A stretch of DNA of 64,000 nt from DAOQAU01 sp035354275 (GCA_035354275.1 DAOQAU010000001.1:47721-111720), one strand, 5' to 3'; positions 43,303-53,360 are shown, counted from the first letter of the stretch. Notes: a model not told the origin generated them from the sequence alone. Made by a program: numbers and translations.

Positions 43303-44055
43303 ATGAATAATTTTGTAACTGATGCCATCAACTTAAAATCCTATAACTTAAGCGAAAATGACAAAATAATTTTAATGTATTCAAAAGAAAAAGGATTGAT
43401 AAAAGGCGTTGCCAAAGGCTGCAAAAAACCCAAAAGTAAGCTTGGTGCAAGAATGGATTGCCTTATCGCAAACACATTAATGCTCTACAAAGGTAAAAAT
43501 CTCGACACAATATGTGAAGCACAGGCAATTAACACTTTCAAAAACAGCCGTCAGGACTTGGATAAACTTTTTAATTCGGTTTATATTTCAGAGATTGTAG
43601 GAAATTTCGGAATGGAAAATGACCCGGCGTCTGAAGAAATTTACAACCTTCTTTACAAAGCACTGGAAAAAATTTCAAGCGCAAAAGATAAAAAAGATAT
43701 TTTAATAAGCGTAATAAAATTTCAACTGAAATTCATGCAGCTTTCAGGCTTTGGTCTTGAGCTTGACACTTGTCTTTGTTGCTCTAAGCCTGTTTTAGAA
43801 GAAAACATGTATTTTTCGTCGCAAAAAGGCGGGATAATTTGTGAGAATTGCAAAAAAGGTGAGATAAAACTTCATAATAAACTCAGGGATTTTTTAACGG
43901 CAATGCTGCAATTTGATTTTGATTATGAAAGCGAATACGACAAAAAAGCAACCGAAAAAATCTGCAATGTGTGTTTTGAACTTTTAAAAGACTACATTCA
44001 ACTTCATTGTCCAAAAAAAATTAAAACAACAAAAATCATGCACGAAATCGCTTAG
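43303..44055 (+). CDS. recO: DNA repair protein RecO
   Basis: 250 residues. An N-terminal OB-fold (DAINLKSYNLSENDKIILMYSKEKGLIKGVAKG), a helical middle and a zinc-finger pair CLCCSKPVL ... IICENC. It loads RecA at gaps with RecR. The GGAG ribosome site lies inside the end of pilT. Confidence 0.9.
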   Translation: MNNFVTDAINLKSYNLSENDKIILMYSKEKGLIKGVAKGCKKPKSKLGARMDCLIANTLMLYKGKNLDTICEAQAINTFKNSRQDLDKLFNSVYISEIVGNFGMENDPASEEIYNLLYKALEKISSAKDKKDILISVIKFQLKFMQLSGFGLELDTCLCCSKPVLEENMYFSSQKGGIICENCKKGEIKLHNKLRDFLTAMLQFDFDYESEYDKKATEKICNVCFELLKDYIQLHCPKKIKTTKIMHEIA

Positions 44056-44058
44056 ATT

Positions 44059-44078
44059 AAAGCTTTCATGAAGCTTTT
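44059..44078 (+). terminator. Weak terminator hairpin after recO
   Basis: AAAGCTT / AAGCTTT stem with a TCATG loop, 4 bp after the recO stop. The T-run is short. Confidence 0.5.
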
Positions 44079-44219
44079 CCGATTTATTAAAAAATTTTTT
44101 TATACAAATTATGAAGACAAATGTTAATTTTTTTGTCATTTTAGCAAAAACTGGGCACTACATGTTTTATAATAATAATATCGGGTGTTTATTCAGTAGT
44201 GTGATAAGGTTAGAAAATT

Positions 44220-46064
44220 TTGAATCAAAACAAACAAGCAGAAGACAACAAAAAGGTCTTGTATAGTGGCAATGGCAGCTCTAACCCCATTAAAGACGGG
44301 GGGATTCTTGCGCGCATAAACACTTTAAACACCAGAACAAATTTAAATAAAGTCTACGGAGGATATAGCCACCATCTTTACAATGTTTCTACAAGCGTTG
44401 ATTATTCGGATGTTTTGCAAGCACTAAATGAAATGACGCAAAATAAAAAAACTCTCAGTGACGTTTTTTATTCTATCCATAGTATTTTAGTGAACAAAAT
44501 GAACTGTTTTTTCACTGCCTACGGGATTTATCAAAACCAATCAAACTATATTAACCTTAAGCTTATTGACAGAATAGGCGGAACATATTCTTCAAAGATA
44601 TTTTCTGCTGAAGAAAATCACCCTATCATTACAAGCTACGGCAACAGGGCTTTAGAATTCAAGTCAGATTCAAGTTTTTTAAATATTCCTTATCTTAAAA
44701 ACTCCCCCGTTGTAATTTTACCTTTAATATCCGTCGATAACTGCATAGGAGTTTTACTCATAGGTGATAATAATCCTCAGGCAAATATAGATTTTTATTC
44801 TCTTCTTGCAAGCCACTTTGCACTATTTGCACACAATACTGACTTAATAGAAAAAGTGACAGAAACCACAAACACGGATTCTCTTACTCTTTTGAAAAAT
44901 CACAGCGGATTTCAAGAAAGCTTTGCCTGTGAACTTAAAAAAACACAAGAGGCAAACACCAATTTGTCGGTAATATTAATGGATATAAATAATATTTCAA
45001 AAATAAACCGCGAATTGGGACATGCAAAAGGCGATGAAATAATAAAACTTGTCGCAGAAAAAGTTAAACAAAACATCCGAAATACAGATATAGCAGGAAG
45101 ATACGGGGGAGATGAAATAGCTGTAATTTTACCTGATACTGATACATCCGAAGCAAAATACATAGCAGAATTTTTAACTTACAGTTTATCTTGCTGTTTT
45201 GTTGATGATGTCGGACCTGTCAAGGTTTCTGTCGGGATTTCAACATATCCGAGCTGCTCAAGAGAGCAAGAAAAACTTTTAATTCTTGCCGAACAGGCCA
45301 TGTTTATATCTCAATCAAAAGGTTACAAAGACGGAATGTCTGCAATCGTAAGCTCACAGGATTATAATCTTTGGGATGATGCTGCGCTAAGTTCTTTTGC
45401 AGAAGTTTTCACCAAAAAGCACGCTCAAATAGGAATAAATTTTGAAGATGAACTTATAAACAAATTCAACAGCGAAAACATTATCTCAAAAAATCACCTG
45501 ATAGAAATGGTAACCTCTCTTGCAAGTGCGATTGACGCCAAAGACACTTACACAAAAGGTCATTCTACTTCGGTTTCTCGCTACGCTGAAGCCCTTGCCA
45601 GAGCCATAGATTTGCCCGAAAAAGAAGTTGAAAGAATTGCCCTGGGAGCACTTTTGCATGATATAGGCAAAATAGGAATCCCCGAAGATGTTCTCAGAAA
45701 ACCCGACAGACTTTCTGATGAAGAATGGAATATCATGAAACAACACCCTGTAATCGGTGCGGAAAAAGTTCTTATGCCAAACGAATCTCTGAGAGATTTG
45801 ATTCCAATGGTTAAATATCACCACGAACACTGGGACGGCACAGGGTATCCAGAAAAATTAAAAGGTGAAGAAATACCTGTTGCCGCAAGAATTGTATCAA
45901 TCGCCGACGCTTACCACGCGCTTATAAGCAACCGCCCTTACAGAAAAGGTTTAAGCGTTACAAAAGCATGCGAAATTTTAAATATGGGAGCAGGTGTCCA
46001 GTGGGACAGAAATCTTATAAGACACTTCATTCAAATTGCCCCCTCTCTTTCTACAAAAGTATAA
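44220..46064 (+). CDS. GAF-like + GGDEF + HD-GYP protein (cyclic di-GMP turnover)
   Basis: 614 residues from TTG 44220 (AAGG upstream). Residues ~70-215 are GAF-like. The GGDEF domain (~220-380) has the intact active site GRYGGDEIAVILP and a feedback I-site RNTD five residues before it. The HD-GYP domain (~430-610) has LLHDIGKIGIPEDVL and HHEHWDGTGYPEKLKG. It therefore carries both c-di-GMP synthesis and breakdown modules. It lies between recO and fliD, which fits a role in pilus or flagellar switching. TATAAT at 44168-44173 is a candidate -10. Confidence 0.9.
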   Translation: MNQNKQAEDNKKVLYSGNGSSNPIKDGGILARINTLNTRTNLNKVYGGYSHHLYNVSTSVDYSDVLQALNEMTQNKKTLSDVFYSIHSILVNKMNCFFTAYGIYQNQSNYINLKLIDRIGGTYSSKIFSAEENHPIITSYGNRALEFKSDSSFLNIPYLKNSPVVILPLISVDNCIGVLLIGDNNPQANIDFYSLLASHFALFAHNTDLIEKVTETTNTDSLTLLKNHSGFQESFACELKKTQEANTNLSVILMDINNISKINRELGHAKGDEIIKLVAEKVKQNIRNTDIAGRYGGDEIAVILPDTDTSEAKYIAEFLTYSLSCCFVDDVGPVKVSVGISTYPSCSREQEKLLILAEQAMFISQSKGYKDGMSAIVSSQDYNLWDDAALSSFAEVFTKKHAQIGINFEDELINKFNSENIISKNHLIEMVTSLASAIDAKDTYTKGHSTSVSRYAEALARAIDLPEKEVERIALGALLHDIGKIGIPEDVLRKPDRLSDEEWNIMKQHPVIGAEKVLMPNESLRDLIPMVKYHHEHWDGTGYPEKLKGEEIPVAARIVSIADAYHALISNRPYRKGLSVTKACEILNMGAGVQWDRNLIRHFIQIAPSLSTKV

Positions 46065-46126
46065 ATTTTACATTTAAAAATCCTTGCAAATGCTTGAATT
46101 TCATTCTTTTGCATTAGCCTAAAGGG

Positions 46127-46154
46127 TTGTATTTGTCACAAACAATGCTATAAT
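46127..46154 (+). promoter_or_regulatory. fliD promoter, sigma70-type
   Basis: TTGTAT (46127-46132), 16-nt spacer, TATAAT (46149-46154) with TG extension. No sigma28 flagellar promoter (TAAA...GCCGATAA) was seen. Confidence 0.55.
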
Positions 46155-46193
46155 ATAATAATAGTGTTATTAAGAAGTTGAAAGAGGAACTTT

Positions 46194-47975
46194 ATGTCTA
46201 TATCAATATCAGGACTAGGCTCAGGTTTACCCGTAGATACCTGGATAGAAAAATTATTAGCCCTAAAACAAGCAAAAATAGATGAAATTTCACAAGAAAA
46301 AACTTTTGCCGGATATTCAAGTTCAGCTTTGAGTACTATAAAAACATCTTTCAATACTCTTTTATCTTCAATGCAAAAAGTCACCGATTCAAGATTCGGC
46401 TCTACAAGCGATCTTTTTGCGCAAAAAACCGCAACATCTTCCGATTCAAATATATTGACGGCATCTGTTACGGCTCTTGCCTCAAAACAAACCGTGAGTG
46501 TTTCTGTATCACAATTAGCAAGTTCGACTGTCGCAAAAAGCGTAAATACGGCTTCTGCTAAAATGACCGGAACAACCACTGTGAGCTCTCTTGCAAACGG
46601 CGGGGTAACCGAAGGTAATTTCAGTGTTTATGTAAACAACACCAAATACAGCATTTCCGTTGCGTCAACAGACACCTTAAATAACATTTTAGGAAGAATA
46701 AATTCTCAAACAGGGATGAGTGCAACTGTTACCGACGGCAAAATAACAATTTCGGACCCTGCCCAAACAGCAAATATTGTAGTGGGCTCAAATTCTGACA
46801 CCACAAATTTTGCAAATATTGTTGCTCTAAAGAAAAACGCCCAGGGTGCTTATGTAAGCAACCAATCTGTTTTGCTGGCTAACACATCGGCAAACCTTAC
46901 TTCTGCAAATGCAGGATTTGCACAGCAAATCAACACAAGTTCTTTTAAAATAGGAAATGCTACATTTAATGTTGATTCCAGTACAACTTTGAATGGCTTG
47001 ATTTACGAAATTAATAACAGTGAAGATGCCGGTGTAAATGCTTATTGGGATACAGGTGCAGGTAAATTGGTTTTAACCTCAAAAACAACCGGGGCTTCAA
47101 ACATCAACGTTCAAAATCTTTCAGGCAATTTCACCGATGTAATGGGGCTTACAGCCTCAACTTTTAATCCCGACGGAAGTATTGCAACAACAAAACTTGC
47201 AGATAATACCCAAACTCTGGGGAATCTTGCAACGCTTACAATAAACGGAACCTCTATGATTTCATCTTCAAACACAATTACAAGCGATATTTCAGGAATT
47301 ACCGGTTTAACCCTTAATTTAAAATCGATAAATACTGAAGAAACCCCTACAACAACAATAACAATAGAAACAAACAATTCAAGTCTTAATTCTGCAATAA
47401 GCGATTTTATATCAAACTTCAATGAGGTAATTGCAAATGTTGATGAAGCGACCGGAAGCGACGGTTACCTCAACGGAGAAAGCGTTTTAGTAAGTATTCG
47501 AAACAACTTGCGAATGACGGCAACAGCATCTGTCGATATTGACGGAAACTACAAAACCCTTGCAAGCATAGGAATCACCACAGGTGCGGTGGGATCAGAT
47601 ATTAATGCCAACACCAACCAGCTTCAAATTGATTCAACAAAACTTGCAGCTGCGTTGGCTGATGACCCTGATGCTGTCAAAAAACTGCTTTTAGGTGATG
47701 ATACACACGACGGGGTTTTCAAAAAACTCGAATCCATAATTGACAGTTCTATGGATTCATCTTACGGATATTTCACGACAAGAAGTGCGACCTTAAGTGA
47801 AAATATCTCAGATTTAACAGACACTATTACAAAAAAGACAGAAGAACTCGGAGACTACAAAATTGAATTGCAAGATAAATTCAACCAAATGGATCAACTG
47901 ATTGCAACACTTCAAAACCAATACAGCAAAGTCATTTCGGCTTTAAGCACAATTACTTCAAACAGTTCTTCATAG
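46194..47975 (+). CDS. fliD: Flagellar filament cap protein FliD (hook-associated protein 2)
   Basis: 593 residues. ISISGLGSGLPVDTWIEKLLALKQ at the N-terminus and the coiled-coil C-terminus (LQDKFNQMDQLIATLQNQYSKVISAL) are conserved FliD ends. The middle is Ser/Thr/Asn-rich and variable. FliD caps the filament and folds flagellin. GAGGA ribosome site. No other flagellar gene is in the window. Its 3' end faces aroB. Confidence 0.9.
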   Translation: MSISISGLGSGLPVDTWIEKLLALKQAKIDEISQEKTFAGYSSSALSTIKTSFNTLLSSMQKVTDSRFGSTSDLFAQKTATSSDSNILTASVTALASKQTVSVSVSQLASSTVAKSVNTASAKMTGTTTVSSLANGGVTEGNFSVYVNNTKYSISVASTDTLNNILGRINSQTGMSATVTDGKITISDPAQTANIVVGSNSDTTNFANIVALKKNAQGAYVSNQSVLLANTSANLTSANAGFAQQINTSSFKIGNATFNVDSSTTLNGLIYEINNSEDAGVNAYWDTGAGKLVLTSKTTGASNINVQNLSGNFTDVMGLTASTFNPDGSIATTKLADNTQTLGNLATLTINGTSMISSSNTITSDISGITGLTLNLKSINTEETPTTTITIETNNSSLNSAISDFISNFNEVIANVDEATGSDGYLNGESVLVSIRNNLRMTATASVDIDGNYKTLASIGITTGAVGSDINANTNQLQIDSTKLAAALADDPDAVKKLLLGDDTHDGVFKKLESIIDSSMDSSYGYFTTRSATLSENISDLTDTITKKTEELGDYKIELQDKFNQMDQLIATLQNQYSKVISALSTITSNSSS

Positions 47976-47978
47976 TAA

Positions 47979-49082
47979 TTAATAAAGCAATTTTAAACAA
48001 GTTTCTATTTCTTTATTTGTAATGTCGTTGAAAACTTCGACAAACGATTTTTGCACGGGCAAAATAAAGTTTATATTTCCGTTTTCGACTTTTTTGTCTG
48101 ATTCCATTATTTGAATTAACTTTTGAGGGTTAAATTTTGGAATTTTTTTAATTATTTTGTAATTATCTATAAGCTCAAATGCTTTTACTTTTAAGCTTTT
48201 TCTTATAATTTTTCTCTCATACGCAACAATTACGGCAAACTTCATTCCTATAGAAATCGCCTCTCCGTGATTAAATTTTTTGTAATTGGTAATTTTTTCT
48301 ATCGCATGCCCTAAAGTATGACCAAAATTAAGAACTTTTCTTAGCCCTTGTTCTTTTTCGTCTTTTTTAACCACGGCGATTTTAAGAGTCAGAGAAATTT
48401 TAATAATTTCGCCCAAAGTATTTGTATTTCTTGAAAAAATTCTCTGGGGGTTTGCAATCAAAAAGTCAAATAAATCAAAATCCTGCTCAACACCGCAGTT
48501 TTTTTCTATAAAAGCGTATTTGATAACTTCTGCCATACCGCATTTAAGCTGCCTTTCATCAAGTGTTTTGAGAAAATTAAGATTACAAAACACGGCTTTT
48601 GGCTGATAAAATGCCCCTACCATATTTTTACCTAAATTGCTGTTGATTGCGACTTTGCCACCCACGGAAGAATCCACACAGGCAAGAAGAGTTGTGGGAA
48701 TTTGTATAAAATCTATTCCCCGAAGGTAAGTTGCTGCGGCAAAGCCTGCGATATCACCCACGACGCCTCCTCCTATAGCAACTATCGCGTCATTTCTTTC
48801 AAGTTTATTTTTAATTGCAAAGCGGACAATTTTTTGAAAATTTTTAAAATTTTTCTGCCCTTCGCCGTCTTTGAGGACAAATTTAACACTGTTTGGAATA
48901 TTAAGCAGATTTCCGTAAAGCTTATTGACTTTTTGGCTTATTACGACAAGAATTTTATTGGCATTGGTGTGTTTGAAAATCTTTTCTCCAAGACTTTCAA
49001 TAGACTCATCATCAATAAATATCGGGTATTTTTTACCTGAAGGCAGATCAACCCAAAGCTCGTTACTTAACATGTCCCTCAT
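47979..49082 (-). CDS. aroB: 3-dehydroquinate synthase
   Basis: 367 residues. NAD and metal motifs: AIGGGVVGDIAGFAAATYLRGI, QIPTTLLACVDSSVGGKVAIN, NFGHTLGHAIEK and NHGEAISIGM-type FNHGEAISIGMK. Second step of the shikimate pathway. It overlaps the end of aroK by 20 bp; an in-frame ATG three codons later is also possible. Confidence 0.95.
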   Translation of the reverse strand: MRDMLSNELWVDLPSGKKYPIFIDDESIESLGEKIFKHTNANKILVVISQKVNKLYGNLLNIPNSVKFVLKDGEGQKNFKNFQKIVRFAIKNKLERNDAIVAIGGGVVGDIAGFAAATYLRGIDFIQIPTTLLACVDSSVGGKVAINSNLGKNMVGAFYQPKAVFCNLNFLKTLDERQLKCGMAEVIKYAFIEKNCGVEQDFDLFDFLIANPQRIFSRNTNTLGEIIKISLTLKIAVVKKDEKEQGLRKVLNFGHTLGHAIEKITNYKKFNHGEAISIGMKFAVIVAYERKIIRKSLKVKAFELIDNYKIIKKIPKFNPQKLIQIMESDKKVENGNINFILPVQKSFVEVFNDITNKEIETCLKLLY

Positions 49083-49596
49083 ACTCTTTCAGAATACTGT
49101 CAAGAATAGTATAAGCCTGTTTTTTATTCGTGTCAATCACAAAATCCGCTTTTAGATAGTTTCTGCGCCTCTTTGAGAGAAGTTTTTTTATTTCTTCGAG
49201 CGAATTTTCAACGTTAAGAAGCGGCCTTTTAGTTTCGTTTTTAATTCTACTGAAAAGTTCATCTGATGTTGCGCTAAGATAAAAAATAATCCCGTTTTTC
49301 TTTAAATTAAGTACATTTTTGGGGCTTTGACAAGTTCCCCCGCCTGTTGCGATTATTTGATTTTTTAATTTTGAAAATTTTTCAATAATTTCCTGCTCTA
49401 GTTTTCTGAAATAATCTTGACCGAATTTTTCAAAAATTTCACAAATATTCATTTTTGCTTGTTTTTCAATTTCGCTATCGATATCTACAAAGTCAAAATG
49501 AACAAGAATCTTTGCAAGCTTATTTCCTATATAGGTTTTACCCGCTCCGGGCATACCTGTTAAAACTATATTTTTGTTGTTTTCTTCAGCCGACAC
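49063..49596 (-). CDS. aroK: Shikimate kinase
   Basis: 177 residues from GTG 49596. Walker A GMPGAGKTYIGNKLA, DIDSEIEKQ, FRKLEQEII and the substrate motif ATGGGTCQ; Arg-rich lid KRRRNYL. Phosphorylates shikimate. The AGGGG ribosome site lies within the end of aroC, so aroC-aroK-aroB are coupled. Confidence 0.94.
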   Translation of the reverse strand: MSAEENNKNIVLTGMPGAGKTYIGNKLAKILVHFDFVDIDSEIEKQAKMNICEIFEKFGQDYFRKLEQEIIEKFSKLKNQIIATGGGTCQSPKNVLNLKKNGIIFYLSATSDELFSRIKNETKRPLLNVENSLEEIKKLLSKRRRNYLKADFVIDTNKKQAYTILDSILKEYEGHVK

Positions 49597-49597
49597 T

Positions 49598-50662
49598 TTA
49601 TCCCCTATAGTTTTTTGTTATTTCAGTAAGTGAGTCTTTGCCGAATTTCTCCAAAAATTCATCGGCAAGAATGCACGCTGACATAGCTTCTGCCACAACA
49701 CAGCAGGCTTCTACCGCACAGGTGTCCGAACGTTCAAAATAGGATTCGACTTGAGAATTATCTTTAAAATCAACGGTACTTAAAGCTTTTTTCATTGTCG
49801 GAATAGGCTTCATTGAAGCTTTTATCACAATGTTTTCACCGTTTGAAATTCCGCCTTCTATCCCGCCTGCATTATTTGTTTTTCTCAAATATTTTCCGTT
49901 TTCAAAAAATATTTCATCTTGCATTTGACTGCCCAAAGTTTGCGAAGATTTTTCACCCAAACCGATTTCGACCGATTTTATCGCAGGAATACTCATAACA
50001 GCCTGCGCCAAAAGCCCGTCTAATTTCCTGTCCCAGTGTACATGTGAGCCAAGACCTACAGGCAAATTTTCAAAAATAACTTCAAACTTACCGCCCAGAG
50101 TTTCGCCCTGCCCTTTTGCCCAATCGACTTTTTCTTTAATTTTTTCTTCTTCGCTTTCGCCTGCTATATGAAGAATTTTTGAAAAACAATTTATCCCGAA
50201 TTCTTTTAAAATAATTTTTGCAACAGCACCGACCGCCACATCAACGGCTGTTTTTCTGGCACTTGAACGTTCCAGAACATCTCTTAAATCTTTCAAGTCA
50301 TATTTTATCGCGCCTGCAAAATCGGCATGGCCCGGACGTGGAGCACTGAAAGATTTTTCATCTGTAAAATCGTGTTCTTCAGTGCTCATAATTTTTTGCC
50401 AGTTTTCAAAATCCTTGTTTTTAATCTCTAAACAAATCGGCGCACCTGTTGTCTTGCCGAACCTTAAGCCTGATTTGATTTCAACCGTATCGGCTTCAAT
50501 ATTCATCCGCTCGCCCCTGCCGTAGCCTTGTTGGCGGCGGCTCAGTTCTGAATTAATAAAATCAAAATCAATTTTAAGTCCTGCTGGAACACCTTCTATT
50601 ATTGCATTTAAGCACTGCCCATGGGATTCGCCTGATGTCAGAAATCTAAAATTTTTTAACAC
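49598..50662 (-). CDS. aroC: Chorismate synthase
   Basis: 354 residues from GTG 50662 with GAGG upstream. Signatures: TSGESHGQCLNAIIEGVPAGL, RRQQGYGRGERMNIE, APRPGHADFAGAIKY and the block RSSARKTAVDVAVGAVAK. Makes chorismate, the branch point to aromatic amino acids and folate. First of the aroC-aroK-aroB operon. Confidence 0.96.
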   Translation of the reverse strand: MLKNFRFLTSGESHGQCLNAIIEGVPAGLKIDFDFINSELSRRQQGYGRGERMNIEADTVEIKSGLRFGKTTGAPICLEIKNKDFENWQKIMSTEEHDFTDEKSFSAPRPGHADFAGAIKYDLKDLRDVLERSSARKTAVDVAVGAVAKIILKEFGINCFSKILHIAGESEEEKIKEKVDWAKGQGETLGGKFEVIFENLPVGLGSHVHWDRKLDGLLAQAVMSIPAIKSVEIGLGEKSSQTLGSQMQDEIFFENGKYLRKTNNAGGIEGGISNGENIVIKASMKPIPTMKKALSTVDFKDNSQVESYFERSDTCAVEACCVVAEAMSACILADEFLEKFGKDSLTEITKNYRG

Positions 50663-50695
50663 TTTTCATACCTCAACAATTTTTAATTATAAATG

Positions 50696-50735
50696 AACTT
50701 ACTCACCTATTCACCTATTTACTTATTCACTTATT
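50696..50735. repeat. GTGAATAAGTAAATAGG array starting at a stop codon
   Basis: On the minus strand the TAA stop of the 50731 gene opens the array TAAGTGAATAAGTAAATAGG, then GTGAATAGGTGAGTAAG. Confidence 0.72.
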
Positions 50736-51195
50736 TAGCATACTTAAGAAAAATCTGCTCCTTTGTCTGCATCAGTTCTTCTACAATAAGCCACCTTCCG
50801 TCAGACTGTTTTTGCACAACCATCGAACTTTTAAGATAATAATTGCTCAATGACGGCCTTCTCAAAGAATCAATCCTGTAACCGTTTGAAACTTTTGTAA
50901 CTTTTATGTTGGAATAATAATTTTTATAATTTTTAAGTTTAGCGATTTTTTCGCTCAACCGCATTTGTGCTCTGTACTGGTCAGCCGTAAAATAAGCGTT
51001 TGCAAGGCTTCCGTCGGGTTTTACAATTTGTCTTATGATTTTTGCATTATCCGAATACATCGAAGGAACAGCTTGACTGTAACTGTTTGCGGCATTTACA
51101 AAGCTGTTAAAAAATTTCAAAGCATCTTCCTGCCCGTCTGCAAAAGTGCATAAGCCAAACATCATTATTGTAAAAACGGTCAGTATTTTTTTCAT
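50731..51195 (-). CDS. Small exported protein, 154 aa
   Basis: ATG 51195 with AAGGA 8 nt upstream. A signal peptide (KKILTVFTIMMFGLCTFAD) is clear, with cleavage near residue 19. The mature part has the alternating pattern of NTF2/SnoaL-like domains (FFNSFVNAANSY..., SSMVVQKQSDGRWLIVEEL). Probably periplasmic; function unknown. Confidence 0.65.
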   Translation of the reverse strand: MKKILTVFTIMMFGLCTFADGQEDALKFFNSFVNAANSYSQAVPSMYSDNAKIIRQIVKPDGSLANAYFTADQYRAQMRLSEKIAKLKNYKNYYSNIKVTKVSNGYRIDSLRRPSLSNYYLKSSMVVQKQSDGRWLIVEELMQTKEQIFLKYAK

Positions 51196-51260
51196 TAACA
51201 AAATCCTTAAGTGTTTTTAAATGTTACCATAAAAAAAATTAAAAATATCACCCTTTAAGG

Positions 51261-52304
51261 CTAAATATTATAATGATAATCAGGATTATTTTTCAATTTT
51301 TCTTCTATCTCATCAAAAGTCAAAAAGCCTTCGCTTGCACCGAATTTTGACACAACGGAAGCCGAATTTACAGAAGCGTACATAAGCGATTTTCCTATAT
51401 CAAAACCGGTTTTTGTAAGCGAAGCGCAGAAAGTCGATGAGAAAGCATCGCCCGCACCGAGCGTTGAAACAATTTGAACGGGAAAAGGCGGACATTGAAA
51501 GAAAGTTTTTCCGTCATAGGCGTAAACCCCGTTTTTGCCGTCTGTGATTACTATTATCTGCTCATCTCCGACTTTTAATTTTTTAAGCATTTCTTTAATG
51601 TCGGGGTGGATGAGTTCTTTCGAGAAATTTTCATTTCTGTTATCTGGTCTTACCTGAATTTTAGTGCACATCATAGCTTCTTCTTTATTCATAACAGCCA
51701 CCTGCGCCGTATCAATAATCTTTTTAATATATTCAAACCCTCTTTTAAGACTTGTTGTACCTGCATTAAAGCAAACTTTAACCCCGTTTTCGTTTGCAAA
51801 TTCGACTATAGATTGCAAAACCCTGTTGGATTCACCGCTTAAAGGCGCGATATAAAGCAGTTTTGCATTTTTTATTGCATCAAAATTTATTTCCGATTTT
51901 TTCAAAGTGGCATTTGCCCCTCTTTGTGCAAGAACCGTTCTGTCGCCTTGGAAACTCATCAAAATTATCGAAAAACCCGTCGAAACTGAATTATCCTGAA
52001 TTATGTTTGAAAGGTCGAGATTCGGTTTACAACAAAGTGCCTGTAAAATTCCTTTTGAATAAATATCATCGCCTATCTTACAAATTGCGCTTGTGTTAAA
52101 ACCTAAATTGGCAAAATTTAGGGCGGTGTTAACCCCTCCTCCGCCCACATTTGAAGCAAAAGCCGACACTTCCATTTTTGCACCGTAGGGGTAACTCATA
52201 AATTCGGATTTTGAATTTTTTGTCGAAACCGACACTATATTTGCGTCTTCGCATTCCACAAAAACGTCCATTGTCGCACTGCCTATTGTTATTACGTCTG
52301 TCAT
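51261..52304 (-). CDS. PfkB-family sugar/nucleoside kinase
   Basis: 347 residues. Family signature 1 GGGGVNTALNFANLG and signature 2 LGAGDAFSSTFCASL (catalytic Asp) flank a ribokinase core (ICKIGDD, NAGTTSLKRG, VMNKEEA). Substrate not determinable; ribokinase, fructokinase or adenosine kinase are all possible. Confidence 0.86.
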   Translation of the reverse strand: MTDVITIGSATMDVFVECEDANIVSVSTKNSKSEFMSYPYGAKMEVSAFASNVGGGGVNTALNFANLGFNTSAICKIGDDIYSKGILQALCCKPNLDLSNIIQDNSVSTGFSIILMSFQGDRTVLAQRGANATLKKSEINFDAIKNAKLLYIAPLSGESNRVLQSIVEFANENGVKVCFNAGTTSLKRGFEYIKKIIDTAQVAVMNKEEAMMCTKIQVRPDNRNENFSKELIHPDIKEMLKKLKVGDEQIIVITDGKNGVYAYDGKTFFQCPPFPVQIVSTLGAGDAFSSTFCASLTKTGFDIGKSLMYASVNSASVVSKFGASEGFLTFDEIEEKLKNNPDYHYNI

Positions 52305-52355
52305 CTTTTCTCCTTTTTTAAGTCATTGCGAGAGGGAATAAGCATAAATCTAAAT

Positions 52356-52393
52356 CATTTACCCCTTCACTGCTCACCTCTCACCCTTCACCT
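52356..52393. repeat. GTGAAGG array right after the Xer stop codon
   Basis: On the minus strand the TAA is followed by AGGTGAAGGGTGAGAGGTGA, GCAGTGAAGGGGTAAATG. Units are 7-8 nt and each contains TGA. Confidence 0.78.
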
Positions 52394-53308
52394 TTACGCT
52401 CTCGGGTGCGCCTCATCGTAAACTTGTTTCATTCTTTGGGTTGAAACGTGGGTATAAATCTGTGTGTTTGAAATGCTTGCATGACCCAAAAGTTCCTGAA
52501 CTACCCTCAAATCCGCTCCGTTTTCAATTAATCTGGTCGCAAAACTGTGTCTGAAAACGTGAGGCGTAACTTTTTTGGGCAATTCTAAAGAATTAACGAC
52601 TTCGTTAATCACGTTTCTTATGGTTTTATTCTGCAACCTGTAACCTGTGTTATTTATGAAAACAGGAACGCTGTCGCCTATTTGCTCAAGCGGAAACCCT
52701 TTTGCCACAAGCAAACGGGCTGTGTCCAAATACCTTTGAAGATAAGTTTTTGCCCTATCCGAGACCAACACAATTCTTTCTTTTGCGCCTTTTCCGAAAA
52801 CTTTTATTTCATTGTTATCAAGGTTTAAGTCACCGAAATTAAGTCCGCTCAACTCCGATACCCTCATGCCTGTCGCCCAGAGAAGCTCTAATATTGCTTT
52901 GTTCCTAAAACCAGCAGGAGTATCAATTTTAACCCCGTTTAATATTTTTTCTATTTCGTCTGTCGTCAAAAATTTAGGCAAAGATTTTGGACGCTTTGGC
53001 GGACTGAGGTTTAATGCAGGGTTTGTTTCGATAAGTCTTTCCCTGTACAAAAACTTATAAAATGTTCTTATAGATGCGATTTTTCTTGCGATCGTCGTTT
53101 TTTTGTAGTCAAACCGCTGAATAAAATGCAGATATTCTCTTACTTTGGAAAAATTTACGCTCAAGCACGAAATATCCCCAAGCCACAAAAGATAGCTTAA
53201 AACATCAGAACAGTAGGCTTTTGAAGTATGTTTTGAAAAGTTTTTCTCCACCATAAGGTAAGACTTAAAGTCTTCCAAATACTGCTTTGATTTTGCATCC
53301 AAACCCAT
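52394..53308 (-). CDS. xerC: Tyrosine recombinase, XerC/XerD type
   Basis: 304 residues from ATG 53308 (AAGGGGCGG upstream). N-terminal SAM-like core-binding domain (LMVEKNFSKHTSKAYCSDVL), then the catalytic set: Arg in ATGMRVSELSGL, Lys in GKGAKERI, HVFRHSFATRL, GHASISNTQIYTH with the nucleophile Tyr. The size and absence of phage neighbours fit chromosome-dimer resolution. Whether it is XerC or XerD cannot be told. A repeat array follows the stop codon. Confidence 0.88.
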   Translation of the reverse strand: MGLDAKSKQYLEDFKSYLMVEKNFSKHTSKAYCSDVLSYLLWLGDISCLSVNFSKVREYLHFIQRFDYKKTTIARKIASIRTFYKFLYRERLIETNPALNLSPPKRPKSLPKFLTTDEIEKILNGVKIDTPAGFRNKAILELLWATGMRVSELSGLNFGDLNLDNNEIKVFGKGAKERIVLVSDRAKTYLQRYLDTARLLVAKGFPLEQIGDSVPVFINNTGYRLQNKTIRNVINEVVNSLELPKKVTPHVFRHSFATRLIENGADLRVVQELLGHASISNTQIYTHVSTQRMKQVYDEAHPRA

Positions 53309-53360
53309 AAAAAATCCGCCCCTTTGCAATAATTATAAACTAATTACAGGGGGATGTAAA

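Noticed and set aside
49063..49082. Frameshift at the aroK/aroB overlap
   Set aside because: Both proteins are full length with normal ends; a 20-bp overlap is consistent with translational coupling.
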